NCBI GenBank assembly: GCA_022601195.1
Contig: JAHZIX010000008.1
Span: 1-64,000, forward strand
Length of the DNA stretch: 64,000 bases
Direction: 5' to 3'
Source of the DNA: Deltaproteobacteria bacterium
GTDB taxonomy: Bacteria; Acidobacteriota; Thermoanaerobaculia; Multivoradales; JAHZIX01
The notes under the pieces were generated by a model. It saw nothing but the letters and a program-made list of their open reading frames with translations. It did not search any database and had not been told where the DNA came from. Numbering within the stretch: position 1 is the first letter of the stretch; every line of letters begins with the position of its first letter. Of this stretch, positions 1-8,876 are shown one piece after another. A program made the position numbers and the translations under genes.

Positions 1-111
1 CTGAGTGCAGAAATGAGATGGCGGCGGCTCCGGGGCTACAAGCTCCTGGCTGACGTCTTACAGGGAACGAAGTTTGTCGATGGAATCCGAGAAGACAGGA
101 TCGCCGCCTGA
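1..111 (+). CDS. C-terminal fragment of an IS256 (mutator-type) transposase
   Basis: The first 36 codons read through without a stop to TGA at 109-111. They give a peptide with the pattern WRRLRGYKLLADV, then GTKFVDGI, ending in two alanines. This resembles the extreme C-terminus of IS256/mutator transposases, where an R-L-x-x-x-x-L-L-x-x-V-x-x-G-x-x-F-x-D-G pattern is usual. The rest of the gene lies outside the window, so the catalytic DDE residues cannot be seen. An IS256-like terminal sequence follows within 30 bp and supports the call. The family is recognised from memory of its C-terminal motif, so confidence is moderate. Confidence 0.6.
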   Translation: MSAEMRWRRLRGYKLLADVLQGTKFVDGIREDRIAA

Positions 112-141
112 AGCTCCGTACACAACTATTGAACATAGCCC
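1..141 (+). mobile_element. Right end of an IS256-family insertion element
   Basis: After the transposase stop codon, positions 119-140 read ACACAACTATTG then AACATAGCC. This is similar to the typical 3' terminus of IS256 elements (CACAACTTTTG followed by a short TA-rich tail). The left end is outside the window, so neither inverted-repeat pairing nor target duplication can be tested. The element lies downstream of frr, where many bacteria have uppS–cdsA. Confidence 0.5.
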
Positions 142-599
142 TTTGCTAGAGCCCCACCTTCTTCACCAAATTCGTCGCGAGAAACAAGAGATGCCTGTAG
201 GCCCAACAAAGCAGGTGCTTTCCGCAACACCAGTAGGCTCAGACTCCGCAGGAAAGCAATCTCGCCTTCTGAGGCAGAAAATCTAGGCAGATTAGGAGAT
301 ACAGCAGAAGTCCAGTGAGAAGCATCAGCTGGAACCATCAGGTGTACAGGCACCAATGGCAGGGAAAGAAGATCAAGGAGGGCCCTCACCTTCGACATTG
401 AGGAGAAGGTGAACCGTCAGATCAGCTAGCTACTCAGCATCGTTTCGAGAGGAGAAACCTGAAGAAGGTGCGGTAGGAATTGACCATCAGAGGAGGAGTT
501 GAGGAGCCTATCGAGATTGAAGTTCCAGCAGGACAAGGAATCGCAGCCATTCCTCTCCGAGACCAGGGATTCGACTCGATGGCGACAGGAAGACTCGAG
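142..599. other. Non-coding or degraded stretch between IS end and frr
   Basis: I see no convincing gene here. Short open frames exist on both strands, but none has a recognisable protein, a good ribosome-binding site or conserved motifs. No uppS motif (HxxxxMDGNGRWA) is visible on the frr strand. A perfect 10-bp palindrome GACTCGAGTC lies at 593-602 over the frr stop codon; it has no T-tract and is probably chance. Confidence 0.4.
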
Positions 600-1154
600 T
601 CAGACCTCCATGATCAGCCCCTCTTTTTTCTTGAGAGTCTGATTTATCTCGTTGATGTAGTGGTCATGGAGCTTCTGCATCTCATCATTCCCACGACGTT
701 CGTCATCCTGGCCAATTTCCTTGGCCTTCTCCATCGATTTCAAGCGGTCATTCCCGTCTCTGCGAGCCTGACGAATCCCATTCCTCGCAGACTCTGCCAT
801 GTCGTGGGCCCGGCGCACAATCTCCCGTCGGCGCTCTTCGGTCAACTGCGGAATTGGAATGCGAACGACTTTTCCATCATTGGATGGATTCAACCCTAGA
901 CTGGATCGCTGAATTGCCTTTTCGATCGCCGAGATCTGGGTTGGATCAAAGGGCTGCGCGACGATCATGCTGGCATCTACTACACTGAAATTGGCAAGCT
1001 GATTGATCGGCGTCTGAGTACCGTAGTAGTCAGCGGTTACGCCTTCGAGGATCGCCAAAGAGGCACGTCCGGTACGAAGCTGCTTGAGCTCGTCATGAAA
1101 ATGATCGACCCCGTGCTTCATCTTGATTTCGATCTCTCTATAGAGTTCTTTCAT
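600..1154 (-). CDS. frr: Ribosome recycling factor
   Basis: The 184-residue protein is the usual family length and splits post-termination ribosomes together with EF-G. Start MKELYREIEIKM is chosen because GGGAGG lies 5 nt upstream; a longer frame to 1208 has no support. Family features seen are the N-terminal RTGRASLAILEGV segment, YYGTQTPINQLANFSV, and the C-terminal helix rich in charged residues with EERRREIVRRAHDMAE. It is the last visible gene of the rplM–rpsI–rpsB–tsf–pyrH–frr operon, 169 bp after pyrH. The next gene expected in many genomes (uppS) is not here; an IS remnant lies there instead. Confidence 0.96.
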   Translation of the reverse strand: MKELYREIEIKMKHGVDHFHDELKQLRTGRASLAILEGVTADYYGTQTPINQLANFSVVDASMIVAQPFDPTQISAIEKAIQRSSLGLNPSNDGKVVRIPIPQLTEERRREIVRRAHDMAESARNGIRQARRDGNDRLKSMEKAKEIGQDDERRGNDEMQKLHDHYINEINQTLKKKEGLIMEV

Positions 1155-1323
1155 GGTACCTCCCGATAGATAGCTAACAGTTTGCCCTTGAGAGGGGAAG
1201 ACTGTCAATGCCGCAAGAAAAACGGCGAACGCTTCCCTGAAGTTCTAACGAACCGCTTCTCCAACCCTCTCCTAATCCTCCGACTCGTTCTGGACAAGAC
1301 TAGAGGAAACCTCCCTTAGCTGC

Positions 1324-2091
1324 TCAAAAGCGAACCAGCGAACCGACCCTCTGCCCCGTAACCACTCGACGAATATTGCCGTTCCCTCGAAGATTGAACA
1401 AGGCGATGGGAAGACGGTTGTCCCGACAAAGACTGATGGCGGCCGCATCCATGACCAAGAGGTTCCTCTCCAGCATTTGCTGAAATGTAACCTCTTCGAG
1501 CAAACGAGCATTCGGATCGCGCCGGGGATCGGCTGTGTAGATCCCGTCAACATTCGTGGCTTTCAGCAAGATATCGGCATGGATCTCGTTGGCCCGAAGA
1601 GCAGCAGCGCTATCGGTAGTGAAGTAGGGGTTTCCAGTGCCGGCACCAAAGATAACGACGCGGCCCTTCTGAAGGTGCCTAATCGCTCTTCTCCGAATGA
1701 ATGGCTCTGCCACTTCCCGAATATCGATTGCTGTTTGGACCCGGGTCGCCACATCTCGCTTCTCCAAGGCGTCCTGTAGAGCAAGAGCATTGATCACCGT
1801 CGCCAACATTCCCATGTAATCACCGGTGACCCGCTCGATTCCGCGATGACTAGCTGCTAGACCTCGGATGATATTGCCACCGCCAATGACGATCGCGATC
1901 TCAACCCCTAGACGGTAGACATCACGAATCTCGTCTGCGATTTCAGCCACCACTGGCTCGTCGATTCCATAGGTTTGACTTCCCATGAGGGCCTCGCCAG
2001 AGATCTTGAGGAGAATCCTCTTAAAAGCTGGGCTCTCAGCAGAGTCGGGGACAGCGGTTGCGGTCGAGGCCTGTGGCGAATCTTCGGACAT
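1324..2091 (-). CDS. pyrH: Uridylate kinase (UMP kinase)
   Basis: This 255-residue amino-acid-kinase-family protein phosphorylates UMP to UDP in pyrimidine nucleotide synthesis and is normally a cytosolic hexamer. After a roughly 22-residue extra N-terminal tail rich in Ser/Ala, the kinase core begins [14 protein letters not shown]. The nucleotide-binding motif [11 protein letters not shown], the [15 protein letters not shown] helix, [20 protein letters not shown] and the [15 protein letters not shown] segment are all intact. It lies 8 bp after the tsf stop codon, which supports co-transcription. Confidence 0.97.
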   Translation of the reverse strand: MSEDSPQASTATAVPDSAESPAFKRILLKISGEALMGSQTYGIDEPVVAEIADEIRDVYRLGVEIAIVIGGGNIIRGLAASHRGIERVTGDYMGMLATVINALALQDALEKRDVATRVQTAIDIREVAEPFIRRRAIRHLQKGRVVIFGAGTGNPYFTTDSAAALRANEIHADILLKATNVDGIYTADPRRDPNARLLEEVTFQQMLERNLLVMDAAAISLCRDNRLPIALFNLRGNGNIRRVVTGQRVGSLVRF

Positions 2092-2099
2092 CAGTGCCT

Positions 2100-2753
2100 T
2101 CAGCTCTGACTCACTTGGGCCATGACTTCGGCGGCGAAATCTTCCTCACGCTTCTCGATGCCTTCTCCTAGCTTGAACCGTGCAAAACGACGAATCTGGA
2201 TATTCTCACCGATGGTGGCAACCTGCTCAGCAACAAATTCACTCACCGTCTGATCAGAGTTCTTCACGAAGGTTTGCTCCATCAAAACGCACTCGCTGAA
2301 GAACTTACCCATCTTCCCGTCCACAATGCGGTCGACGATTTTCTCTGGCTTGCCCGAAGCGAGAGCCTGCTCTTTGTAGATCTGTCGCTCTCGGTCAAGA
2401 ACTTCTTCTGTGACCTCCTCCCGCCGAACGAAACGGGGATCCGACGCTGCAATATGGAGAGCAACGTCCTTGACGAGCTCTTGAAAACCGTCGGTCCGCG
2501 CTACGAAGTCTGTCTCACAGTTGACTTCAACCAACACACCGATCTTTCCACCAGCATGAATGTAGGAACCTACTGCCCCCTCGGCGGTGACCCGTCCTGC
2601 CTTCTTGGCCGCACTGGCAAGCCCTTTCTTACGAAGAGCATCTACCGCCTTCTCTATATCGCCCCCGGTTTCTTCAAGAGCCTTCTTACAATCCAACATC
2701 GGAGCGGCAGTCCGCTCGCGAAGCTCTTTCACCATCTGCGCGGTGATCTTCAT
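2100..2753 (-). CDS. tsf: Translation elongation factor Ts
   Basis: The 217-residue nucleotide exchange factor for EF-Tu has the N-terminal UBA-like domain ([27 protein letters not shown], then [13 protein letters not shown]) and the core motif [13 protein letters not shown]. The downstream dimerisation part ends [14 protein letters not shown]. The start at 2753 is fixed by AGGAGAA about 8 nt upstream; a longer in-frame extension would run through the upstream terminator and is rejected. The length is short for the family (bacterial proteins range from about 200 to 300 residues), consistent with the compact form. It follows rpsB with a 164-bp gap that holds an intrinsic terminator. Confidence 0.96.
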   Translation of the reverse strand: MKITAQMVKELRERTAAPMLDCKKALEETGGDIEKAVDALRKKGLASAAKKAGRVTAEGAVGSYIHAGGKIGVLVEVNCETDFVARTDGFQELVKDVALHIAASDPRFVRREEVTEEVLDRERQIYKEQALASGKPEKIVDRIVDGKMGKFFSECVLMEQTFVKNSDQTVSEFVAEQVATIGENIQIRRFARFKLGEGIEKREEDFAAEVMAQVSQS

Positions 2754-2810
2754 GACAATTCTTCTCCTTGACCGGCCCCGGAAAAAGGGCCACTGATACA
2801 GGGGTCCTGT

Positions 2811-2843
2811 AAAAAAAGCCAGCCCAACGAGCGTTCGGCTGGC
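2811..2843 (-). terminator. Intrinsic terminator/attenuator between rpsB and tsf
   Basis: Read on the minus strand, GCCAGCC pairs with GGCTGGC (2837-2843 with 2818-2824). An inner AACG/CGTT extends the stem, and a run of seven T follows (2811-2817). It sits between the rpsB stop and the tsf start within an otherwise continuous operon. It should reduce rather than abolish read-through, because no separate strong promoter is visible in front of tsf. A terminator in the same position is known in other bacterial rpsB–tsf operons. Confidence 0.85.
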
Positions 2844-2917
2844 CCTTCCCGTTGTCGATCGGTAGCCAGGTTCTTCGCGAACTCTGCCTCCGAACAAAGG
2901 ATCTTCTAGATGAATCC

Positions 2918-3721
2918 CTAGGTTGTCGCCGCTGCACCTTCCGACTTGGAAGCCGCATCAGACTCTGCAACCACTGGAGCTGCTGCCCGCTTTTCGGATG
3001 CCTTGGCAGCGTCCTTCGCCTTGATCATCCTCTCCTGCTCTTGAAATTGAGAGCCGGCAATGCATGCATCTGCCATTTTCGAGGCGAAAAGGCGGATAGA
3101 GCGAATCGCATCATCGTTCCCCGGGATCGCAAAGTCGATGAACTCCGGATCGCAGTTCGTATCCACAACGGCAATCACTGGGATGCCAAGCTTGTTGGCC
3201 TCAGCAACAGCGATTGATTCCTTTTTGGGATCGATGACGAAAAGTGCGTCAGGAAGCTTTTCCATGTCACGGATACCATCTAGGTTCCGAGCCATCTTTT
3301 CCCGTTCCCGCTCCATACGGAGCCGCTCTTTCTTGGTGTAGACACCCTCTTCCTCCGCCAGCCGGGCCTCAGTGTCCTTGAGACGCTGCACAGAGGCACG
3401 GATGGTGACGAAGTTGGTGAGAGTTCCGCCGAGCCAACGGTGAGTTACGAAAAATTCACCACACCGGGCCGCCTCTTCTGCAATGGCTTCTTGTGCTTGC
3501 CGCTTTGTGCCGACAAACAAAATGCGCTTGTTGTGGGCGGACAGAGAGTAAACGTACTCAGCAGCCGACCTCACCAACTTTAGAGTCTTCTGGAGATCAA
3601 TAATATAGATCCCGTTGCGTTTGCCGAAAATGTATGGCTTCATTTTCGGATTCCAGCGACGGGTCTGGTGGCCAAAATGGACCCCGCCTTCCAGCAGTTC
3701 CTTCATCGTGACTTCGATCAA
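2918..3721 (-). CDS. rpsB: 30S ribosomal protein S2
   Basis: The 267-residue protein starts [27 protein letters not shown] with the S2 signature GVHFGHQ, followed by [22 protein letters not shown] and [25 protein letters not shown] and [13 protein letters not shown] form the conserved C-terminal core. The final 35 or so residues are an Ala/Lys/Glu-rich tail, a common variable feature. It lies 14 bp downstream of rpsI in the same operon. Confidence 0.98.
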   Translation of the reverse strand: MIEVTMKELLEGGVHFGHQTRRWNPKMKPYIFGKRNGIYIIDLQKTLKLVRSAAEYVYSLSAHNKRILFVGTKRQAQEAIAEEAARCGEFFVTHRWLGGTLTNFVTIRASVQRLKDTEARLAEEEGVYTKKERLRMEREREKMARNLDGIRDMEKLPDALFVIDPKKESIAVAEANKLGIPVIAVVDTNCDPEFIDFAIPGNDDAIRSIRLFASKMADACIAGSQFQEQERMIKAKDAAKASEKRAAAPVVAESDAASKSEGAAATT

Positions 3722-3735
3722 CGGACCACCCCTCC

Positions 3736-4128
3736 TTAGCGCTTACTGAACTGGTAGCGGGCCCGGGCACCCTTCTGTCCATACTTTTTGCGTTCCTTCT
3801 TTCGAGGATCGCGAGTCAGGAAACCTGCTGCCTTGAGCTTTTCACGAAGCTCACCATTGTATTCCACCAAGGCCCGACTGATGCCGTGTCGAATCGCTCC
3901 GGCCTGGCCCGCAGAACCGCCGCCACAGATGGTGACGAAGATCTCGAACTTCTCTGCAGTCTCCGTCAGCGTCAAGGGCTGTTTGATGATCATCTTCAGG
4001 GCTTCGTTGGGAAAGTACTCGTCGAAGCTACGCCCGTTGACATTGATGTTGCCGGAACCGGGGCGTAGAAATACGCGGGCGGAAGCCGTCTTGCGCCGTC
4101 CGGTCCCGTAGTGCTGCAAAGTGCTCAA
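3736..4128 (-). CDS. rpsI: 30S ribosomal protein S9
   Basis: The 130-residue protein contains the typical N-terminal [15 protein letters not shown] motif, the [20 protein letters not shown] signature and the basic C-terminus [11 protein letters not shown], whose last residues reach the ribosomal P site. It lies 19 bp downstream of rplM, the near-universal bacterial arrangement. Confidence 0.98.
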   Translation of the reverse strand: MSTLQHYGTGRRKTASARVFLRPGSGNINVNGRSFDEYFPNEALKMIIKQPLTLTETAEKFEIFVTICGGGSAGQAGAIRHGISRALVEYNGELREKLKAAGFLTRDPRKKERKKYGQKGARARYQFSKR

Positions 4129-4147
4129 AGCTTGGTCTCCTCAGTTT

Positions 4148-4594
4148 TTAGGACAGGGCCTCTGCCACATCGAAGGTCTCGGGCTTCTGTGCCTGGTGAG
4201 GGTGCTCGGCCCCCGCGTAGACCTTCAATTTCTTGAGCTGATGACGGCCCAGGGAGGTCTTGGGCAACATTCCCCAAACCGATTTCTCGATCATTTTCAC
4301 GGGCCTGCGGGTCCGCAGCTCCCGAGCTGTCTCGGATTTAATCCCTCCGGGATACCCGCTATGCCGGTAGTAGGTTTTCTGTTCTTCCTTACGGCCCGTT
4401 AGAACTGCCTGCTCGGCGTTGATGACGATGACAAAGTCGCCGACGTCGAGGTGAGGGGTATAAGTGGGCTTGTGCTTTCCCGTCAAAAGGCGGGAAACGA
4501 CCGATGAGAGCCGGCCAAGGGGAATGCCCGCTGCATCCACTATGACCCAGGACTTCTGGATCTCGGACAGTTTCGGGCTATAGGTCTTCGTCAT
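4148..4594 (-). CDS. rplM: 50S ribosomal protein L13
   Basis: The 148-residue protein has the L13 landmarks WVIVDAAGIPLGRLSS, GDFVIVINAEQAVLTG, YYRHSGYPGGIK and VWGMLPKTSLGR. The start at 4594 has GGAG about 9 nt upstream; a longer frame to 4705 would start inside the promoter. It is the first gene of the six-gene operon. The 100-nt leader contains a possible 18-residue basic reading frame (4591-4647, minus) whose TGA overlaps the rplM ATG. Confidence 0.98.
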   Translation of the reverse strand: MTKTYSPKLSEIQKSWVIVDAAGIPLGRLSSVVSRLLTGKHKPTYTPHLDVGDFVIVINAEQAVLTGRKEEQKTYYRHSGYPGGIKSETARELRTRRPVKMIEKSVWGMLPKTSLGRHQLKKLKVYAGAEHPHQAQKPETFDVAEALS

Positions 4595-4701
4595 GATCGC
4601 GCTCCAAATACTCTCGATCCGCTCGGCTTGCGCGGTTCCTTGAACATGGCAGTTTTTGCACAGATAGGCCTCTCTTCGCCATTTGCGGCAAAGAGCCTCA
4701 G

Positions 4702-4730
4702 ACAATAGGATCTCGGCGCAGATTTGTCAA
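4702..4730 (-). promoter_or_regulatory. Near-consensus housekeeping promoter of the rplM operon
   Basis: On the minus strand TTGACA (4725-4730) and TATTGT (4702-4707) are separated by 17 bp. This is a full-consensus -35 and a good -10 for a sigma-70 type polymerase. The predicted start point near 4695 gives a leader of about 100 nt before rplM, in which no known riboregulator was recognised. Confidence 0.8.
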
Positions 4731-4811
4731 GATCGAAGTCGACACCAACAATTTTTGGGCAAACTCGATCGAAGGGCAACCGGCGGCCACCGTGCGAACT
4801 AGAAGGGCAGT

Positions 4812-4820
4812 TGCTATGCT
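4812..4820 (+). promoter_or_regulatory. Possible extended -10 promoter for folD
   Basis: TGC followed by TATGCT fits the extended -10 pattern seen before several other genes of this window. No matching -35 is seen at 17 bp. The transcript would start near 4827 and carry a leader of about 135 nt before folD. Confidence 0.35.
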
Positions 4821-4961
4821 TCCCCACCGTCGGCACTAGAGTCGATCGAGGCTCCCTTCGTGGGTAGAGTCTATAAAAAGATCTCCCCAATGACACGGGT
4901 TCGCTCTACCCACCTAGAGGACGCCTTCCCTGGAATACAGCAAACTAAGGAGAGCTACAGC

Positions 4962-5894
4962 GTGACCCAGATTCTCGACGGCAAGAGCATCGCTGCACAA
5001 ATTCGTGGAGAGGTGGCAAACGGAGTTGCTTCCCTTGTTGCTGCTGGCCATAGGGCCCCAGGCCTCGCGGCGGTCTTAGTGGGTGAGAACCCTGCATCCA
5101 AGGTCTATGTTGGCTCAAAGACCAAGGCCTGCGCCGCTGCTGGCATGGAGAGTTGGACCGTCCAGCTACCGGCAAACATCTCCGAGGGAGACCTTCGGCA
5201 AAAGATCCAAGAGTTGAATGAGAACGATGAGGTAGACGGCATCTTGGTTCAGCTTCCCATCCCAAAGGGTCTCCCAGAGCGAGAAATTTTGAGTGAGGTC
5301 GCGCCGACCAAGGATGTCGACGGCTTCCATCCGGCCAGTATTGGTCGATTGTGGGCTGGCGAACAAACCTTTGTACCCGCTACTCCCTCTGGGGTCTTGG
5401 AGCTACTGGACCGGACGGGAACGGAGCTAGAGGGAAAGCATGCTGTGGTCGTTGGCCGAAGCCTGATTGTCGGCAAACCCATGGCTGCCCTTCTCCTGGC
5501 AAGAAACTGCACCGTAACGATCTGTCATTCTCGAACCCAAAATCTGGCCAACATTTGTCGGCAGGGGGACATCCTGGTGGCTGCGGTAGGTCGTACTGCC
5601 CTCATCTCTGCCGAGTTCGTTAAAGAAGGAGCCGTCGTCATTGACGTCGGTATGAATCGGCTCACAGAACTCTCGGAGGTGGAACGGCTCTACCCGGGGG
5701 ACCCCAAGCGCCTGAGGACGTTCGAGAAGAGAGGTTCTGTACTCACCGGCGACGTCGATTTCAGCGCGGTTTACCCCAAGGTGTCTGCAATCACCCCCGT
5801 TCCGGGAGGAGTTGGGCCCCTCACAGTTGCCATGGTCCTGGCGAACACGCTAGAAGCTGCCCGAAGACGCTTCGGAGCGACCGTCGAGCCATGA
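4962..5894 (+). CDS. folD: Methylenetetrahydrofolate dehydrogenase / cyclohydrolase
   Basis: The 310-residue bifunctional enzyme interconverts 5,10-methylene-, 5,10-methenyl- and 10-formyl-tetrahydrofolate with NADP. Motifs seen are VLVGENPASKVYVGSKTKAC (containing the Y-x-x-x-K active-site lysine), DGILVQLPIPKGL, PTKDVDGFHP, the dinucleotide-binding VVVGRSLIVGKPMA, and the C-terminal PVPGGVGPLTVAMVL. I chose the GTG at 4962 because AAGGAG lies 9 nt upstream and the protein then begins VTQILDGKSIA as in the family; the frame is open back to 4860. The stop overlaps the coaE start by 4 nt (ATGA), implying translational coupling. Confidence 0.95.
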   Translation: MTQILDGKSIAAQIRGEVANGVASLVAAGHRAPGLAAVLVGENPASKVYVGSKTKACAAAGMESWTVQLPANISEGDLRQKIQELNENDEVDGILVQLPIPKGLPEREILSEVAPTKDVDGFHPASIGRLWAGEQTFVPATPSGVLELLDRTGTELEGKHAVVVGRSLIVGKPMAALLLARNCTVTICHSRTQNLANICRQGDILVAAVGRTALISAEFVKEGAVVIDVGMNRLTELSEVERLYPGDPKRLRTFEKRGSVLTGDVDFSAVYPKVSAITPVPGGVGPLTVAMVLANTLEAARRRFGATVEP

Positions 5895-6499
5895 CCCGTC
5901 GACTGTTGGTGGGCCTAACCGGTGGAATGGCAAGCGGTAAATCCACCGTCGCAAGGCTCTTGAAAGAAAAGGGCTGCACTGTCTTCGACGCGGATCAGGT
6001 CGTCGCTGACCTCTACCAGCCTAACGAGCCCGGAACGATCGCGGTCCATCAGCAGTTCGGCCCGGAGATGCTGGCAGAAGACGGCAGCGTCGACCGAGCC
6101 CAGCTAGGAGCCAAAGTCTTTGCTGACCAAGGGGCTCGGGGTCGACTGGAGGCTGCGATTCATCCCTTGGTGCGGCAGCGCACCGCCGAGCTTCTCAACT
6201 CCGCCCATGGAATCGTCGTCTATGAAGCGACTCTCCTGGTCGAAGCAGGGCGGGCCGATGGATTCGACCTGCTGATCAGCGTAGAAGCTGAAGAAAACCG
6301 GAGGCTCCTCCGAGCCGTCGCACGGGGTATGGATGAAGCTGCTGCGCGGGCTCGCCTCGTTGCCCAGGGAGATGGAGCCCTGAGACGCGGCCGCGCGGAT
6401 ATCATCCTAAACAACGACGGTAGCGAAGCGGACCTTGAACAGTCGGTAGACGATCTCTTTAGCGACCTCCAAACGAAGTTTCAGAGCCTGAAACCATGA
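5891..6499 (+). CDS. coaE: Dephospho-CoA kinase
   Basis: The 202-residue P-loop kinase performs the last step of coenzyme A synthesis. The Walker A motif LTGGMASGKST lies at the N-terminus, followed by the family segments VFDADQVVADLY, HPLVRQRTAELL and YEATLLVEAG. In many CoaE proteins the second of these positions reads D-x-P-L-L-F-E; here the ATLLVEAG form conserves the hydrophobic-acidic pattern. It is the middle gene of a folD–coaE–ITPase run joined by ATGA overlaps at both ends. Confidence 0.93.
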   Translation: MTRRLLVGLTGGMASGKSTVARLLKEKGCTVFDADQVVADLYQPNEPGTIAVHQQFGPEMLAEDGSVDRAQLGAKVFADQGARGRLEAAIHPLVRQRTAELLNSAHGIVVYEATLLVEAGRADGFDLLISVEAEENRRLLRAVARGMDEAAARARLVAQGDGALRRGRADIILNNDGSEADLEQSVDDLFSDLQTKFQSLKP

Positions 6500-7068
6500 C
6501 CCCATCGGCACAGCGCCTGCTCAGGGAAGCGGTTCTAGTAACAGGGAACCGCAGCAAGGCCGAAGAGGCCCGCCGTATCCTAGGCATCGAGCTCGACTAC
6601 GCGGCCATTGACCTACCGGAAATTCAGTCCCTAGAACTCGAAGACGTCCTGAAGGCGAAAGGCAACGAGGCCTGGAATCGGCTGAGGCGCCCGATTGTGG
6701 TCGACGAAACAGGGCTCGAGCTCGACGCCCTCAACAGCTTTCCCGGCCCGTTGATCAAATGGCTATTGCAATCCGTGGGATCCAACGGTCTCTGTCGACT
6801 CGGCCACGGCCCGAAGAACTCTGGCGCAACCGCCCGATGCGGCCTCCTCTACCGAGATCAAGAGAGGCAGGTTATCGCTCACGGTGCTGTCAAAGGGCTT
6901 ATCACTTCGGCCCCTCGAGGCACACAAGGGTTTGGTTGGGATCCCATCTTTCAACCGGAAGGCCATCAGCTGACCTATGCAGAGATGTCTTCCGAGACCA
7001 AGGACCTTTGCGGCCATAGAGGACTCGTGTGGCGCCGCCTTGGCCAGGCACTCGACGAACTAGTCTAG
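6496..7068 (+). CDS. Non-canonical purine NTP pyrophosphatase, ITPA/HAM1 type
   Basis: The 190-residue protein should hydrolyse ITP, dITP or XTP to the monophosphate and keep deaminated purines out of nucleic acids. VTGNRSKAEEARRIL at the N-terminus, VVDETGLELDAL, FPGPLIKWLL, APRGTQGFGWDPIFQPEG, TYAEMSSETKD and the terminal GHRGL correspond in order to the family core. The FPGPLIKW and TYAEM versions look closer to the eukaryotic/archaeal ITPA branch than to E. coli RdgB. It starts within the coaE stop (ATGA), so the three genes are probably one transcript. No gene symbol is given because the branch differs from RdgB proper. Confidence 0.85.
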   Translation: MTPSAQRLLREAVLVTGNRSKAEEARRILGIELDYAAIDLPEIQSLELEDVLKAKGNEAWNRLRRPIVVDETGLELDALNSFPGPLIKWLLQSVGSNGLCRLGHGPKNSGATARCGLLYRDQERQVIAHGAVKGLITSAPRGTQGFGWDPIFQPEGHQLTYAEMSSETKDLCGHRGLVWRRLGQALDELV

Positions 7069-7193
7069 ACGCGAACTTTGAATGGGGCCTCATGAGCCTT
7101 CAGAAACAGCGTAGCGTCTTACACGAGCCACCGTCCGTGGAGAGCCTCTTAGGAAGAGTTCTCGGAAAGCAGCCCCTCCTCCCCTCAGCAAAC

Positions 7194-8876
7194 TCAGGAA
7201 TAGCCTGGGCGCAGAACCCGGTAGGCCTCGACGGTCTCTTGTAACCCCTTTAGGCGGACGTCTCCGAGGGATTCCGTCTCAAGCTCGCCGTCTAGCAACC
7301 GATGAGTTTCGGGGCCGATGACGACTTCCCCAGGCTGCGCAACGCTCTGCTCTAGACGAGCCGCAACGTTGACCGTATTGCCCAGAACGGTGTAGTCGAC
7401 CCGGCGATTGCTACCAATATCTCCCACCACTACGGGGCCGCTATTGACTGCTATGCGGCTGGCCAGGGTCGGCAGCCCTCGGCTCTCTCGCTCTCGGTTC
7501 CAGCCATCCAAAGAATCGAGCAGGCTGACCGAAGCCCGCACCGCCCGCACCGCGTGATCCTCCTGAGCGATGGGAGCCCCGAAGAAGGCCATGACACAGT
7601 CGCCAATGAACTTGTCCAGGGTTCCACCGGCAGAGAAGATCGCATCCACAGCATAGGTAAAATAGCTCTCCAGTAGGCCAGCGACCTCTTCTGGAGCCAG
7701 GCGCTCGGCATAGGCTGTAAAGCCGACCATGTCTGCAAAAAGGACGGTTGCCTCGACAACCTTGAGGCGACCCACCGACGGGTCCGTAGATGGGGCCTCG
7801 CGCCGCATCACTTCTTCGATCACCAGGGGTGAGTGGTATCGCTCCAGACGAGATCTCATCTCGAGCTCGACTTGGACCCGCTCTGCATATCTAAGTCGTT
7901 CGACAGCGACCGCTGCGTAATTCGCAACAGCGGTCAGGAAATCTAGGTCTTGCTGCTGAAAGCTCCCTACCGCCAGAGGAGAATCGACCTGCATCACACC
8001 AATGATGCGCTCTCCCGACCACAGAGGTGCGCACATGGCTGAGCGAATGCCGTGGAGACGAATCGACTCCCCCCCCACCAATCGCTTGTCCGACAGTGCA
8101 TCATGGGTGAGCAAAGCTACACGCTTTTGCATCACTGCCTGCAACATCGTGCGCGACACTGGAACCTCTGACTGCGGGCGGAGCTCCAACTGGCGACCGG
8201 ATCGAGCCAGCTCGCAACTGATCTCTCCGTCCTCGTCCTGGAGAAGAATAAATCCACGCTCCACCGCAAGAGCTTCGAAGAGGATGTCGGTGACTCGAGT
8301 CAGCACTTCGTCCACAGACTCAGCAGTAATCAACAGCCCCGCTAGCCGAGTCAGGAACCCGACGATACGCCCGGCGTCATCGGCTCCTAGGGGCTTGCCC
8401 ACCGGCTGAGCCGCGGTTTTGCTAGTGCCGCTGCTGGGCTCGATACCGTAGAGAGCCGTGAACTCGGATAGAGGTCGAACTATGGAGGCGTTGGATATCT
8501 CCTGGTGCAGCTCGTCCAAACTTCGAGTTGGTTCTCTGTCTACACCGGGAGATCGACTCGCCGCTGGCACTACTGATTCGTTTTTCTCTACCAGCAGCTC
8601 AAAGACTCCGATGGAGATTCGGTCACCGACTTTGAGGGCTTTCTGCGAGATGGTCGAACCATTGACCTGGACACCGTTCGTGCTCATCAGGTCAAAAAGA
8701 TGCCAGCCACCTCGCGCTCTACGAATGGAGGCGTGATTTCGAGACACAGAGAAATCAGAGAGAATCACATCGTTGTCGACACCTCTACCGATGCGAAGCT
8801 CCCCCTCTCGCAGAGGGTACCTCTGCTCGCCACCACCGATTACCGTGCGGAGATACATCTCCGGGCCACTTTGCAT
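7194..8876 (-). CDS. FHA–GAF class III adenylate cyclase
   Basis: This 560-residue cytosolic signalling protein has an FHA domain at about residues 10-95 (RIGRGVDNDVILSD, SRNHASI, STNGVQVNG), which binds phosphothreonine. A GAF domain follows at about 170-325, and a class III nucleotide cyclase domain at about 375-550. Both metal-binding aspartates are present (VLFADMVGFTA and KFIGDCVMAFFG). The lysine of TLDKFIGD and threonine of VDYTVLGNTVN at the purine-selecting positions point to ATP, as in class IIIb adenylate cyclases, and N and R of GNTVNVAARLE for transition-state binding are intact. FHA makes it a plausible reader of Ser/Thr kinase activity, and a TPR-kinase lies at 35-38 kb. The start could also be the internal ATG at residue 7. 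Confidence 0.9.
   Translation of the reverse strand: MQSGPEMYLRTVIGGGEQRYPLREGELRIGRGVDNDVILSDFSVSRNHASIRRARGGWHLFDLMSTNGVQVNGSTISQKALKVGDRISIGVFELLVEKNESVVPAASRSPGVDREPTRSLDELHQEISNASIVRPLSEFTALYGIEPSSGTSKTAAQPVGKPLGADDAGRIVGFLTRLAGLLITAESVDEVLTRVTDILFEALAVERGFILLQDEDGEISCELARSGRQLELRPQSEVPVSRTMLQAVMQKRVALLTHDALSDKRLVGGESIRLHGIRSAMCAPLWSGERIIGVMQVDSPLAVGSFQQQDLDFLTAVANYAAVAVERLRYAERVQVELEMRSRLERYHSPLVIEEVMRREAPSTDPSVGRLKVVEATVLFADMVGFTAYAERLAPEEVAGLLESYFTYAVDAIFSAGGTLDKFIGDCVMAFFGAPIAQEDHAVRAVRASVSLLDSLDGWNRERESRGLPTLASRIAVNSGPVVVGDIGSNRRVDYTVLGNTVNVAARLEQSVAQPGEVVIGPETHRLLDGELETESLGDVRLKGLQETVEAYRVLRPGYS

Noticed and set aside
2754..2897. Longer N-terminus for tsf
   Set aside because: It would be translated through the terminator hairpin and lacks similarity to EF-Ts.
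4595..4695. L13 leader riboregulator
   Set aside because: No recognised L13-leader fold could be drawn by eye in the 100-nt leader.
4860..4961. Longer N-terminus for folD
   Set aside because: The extension has no family similarity and the GTG at 4962 has an AAGGAG at the right distance.
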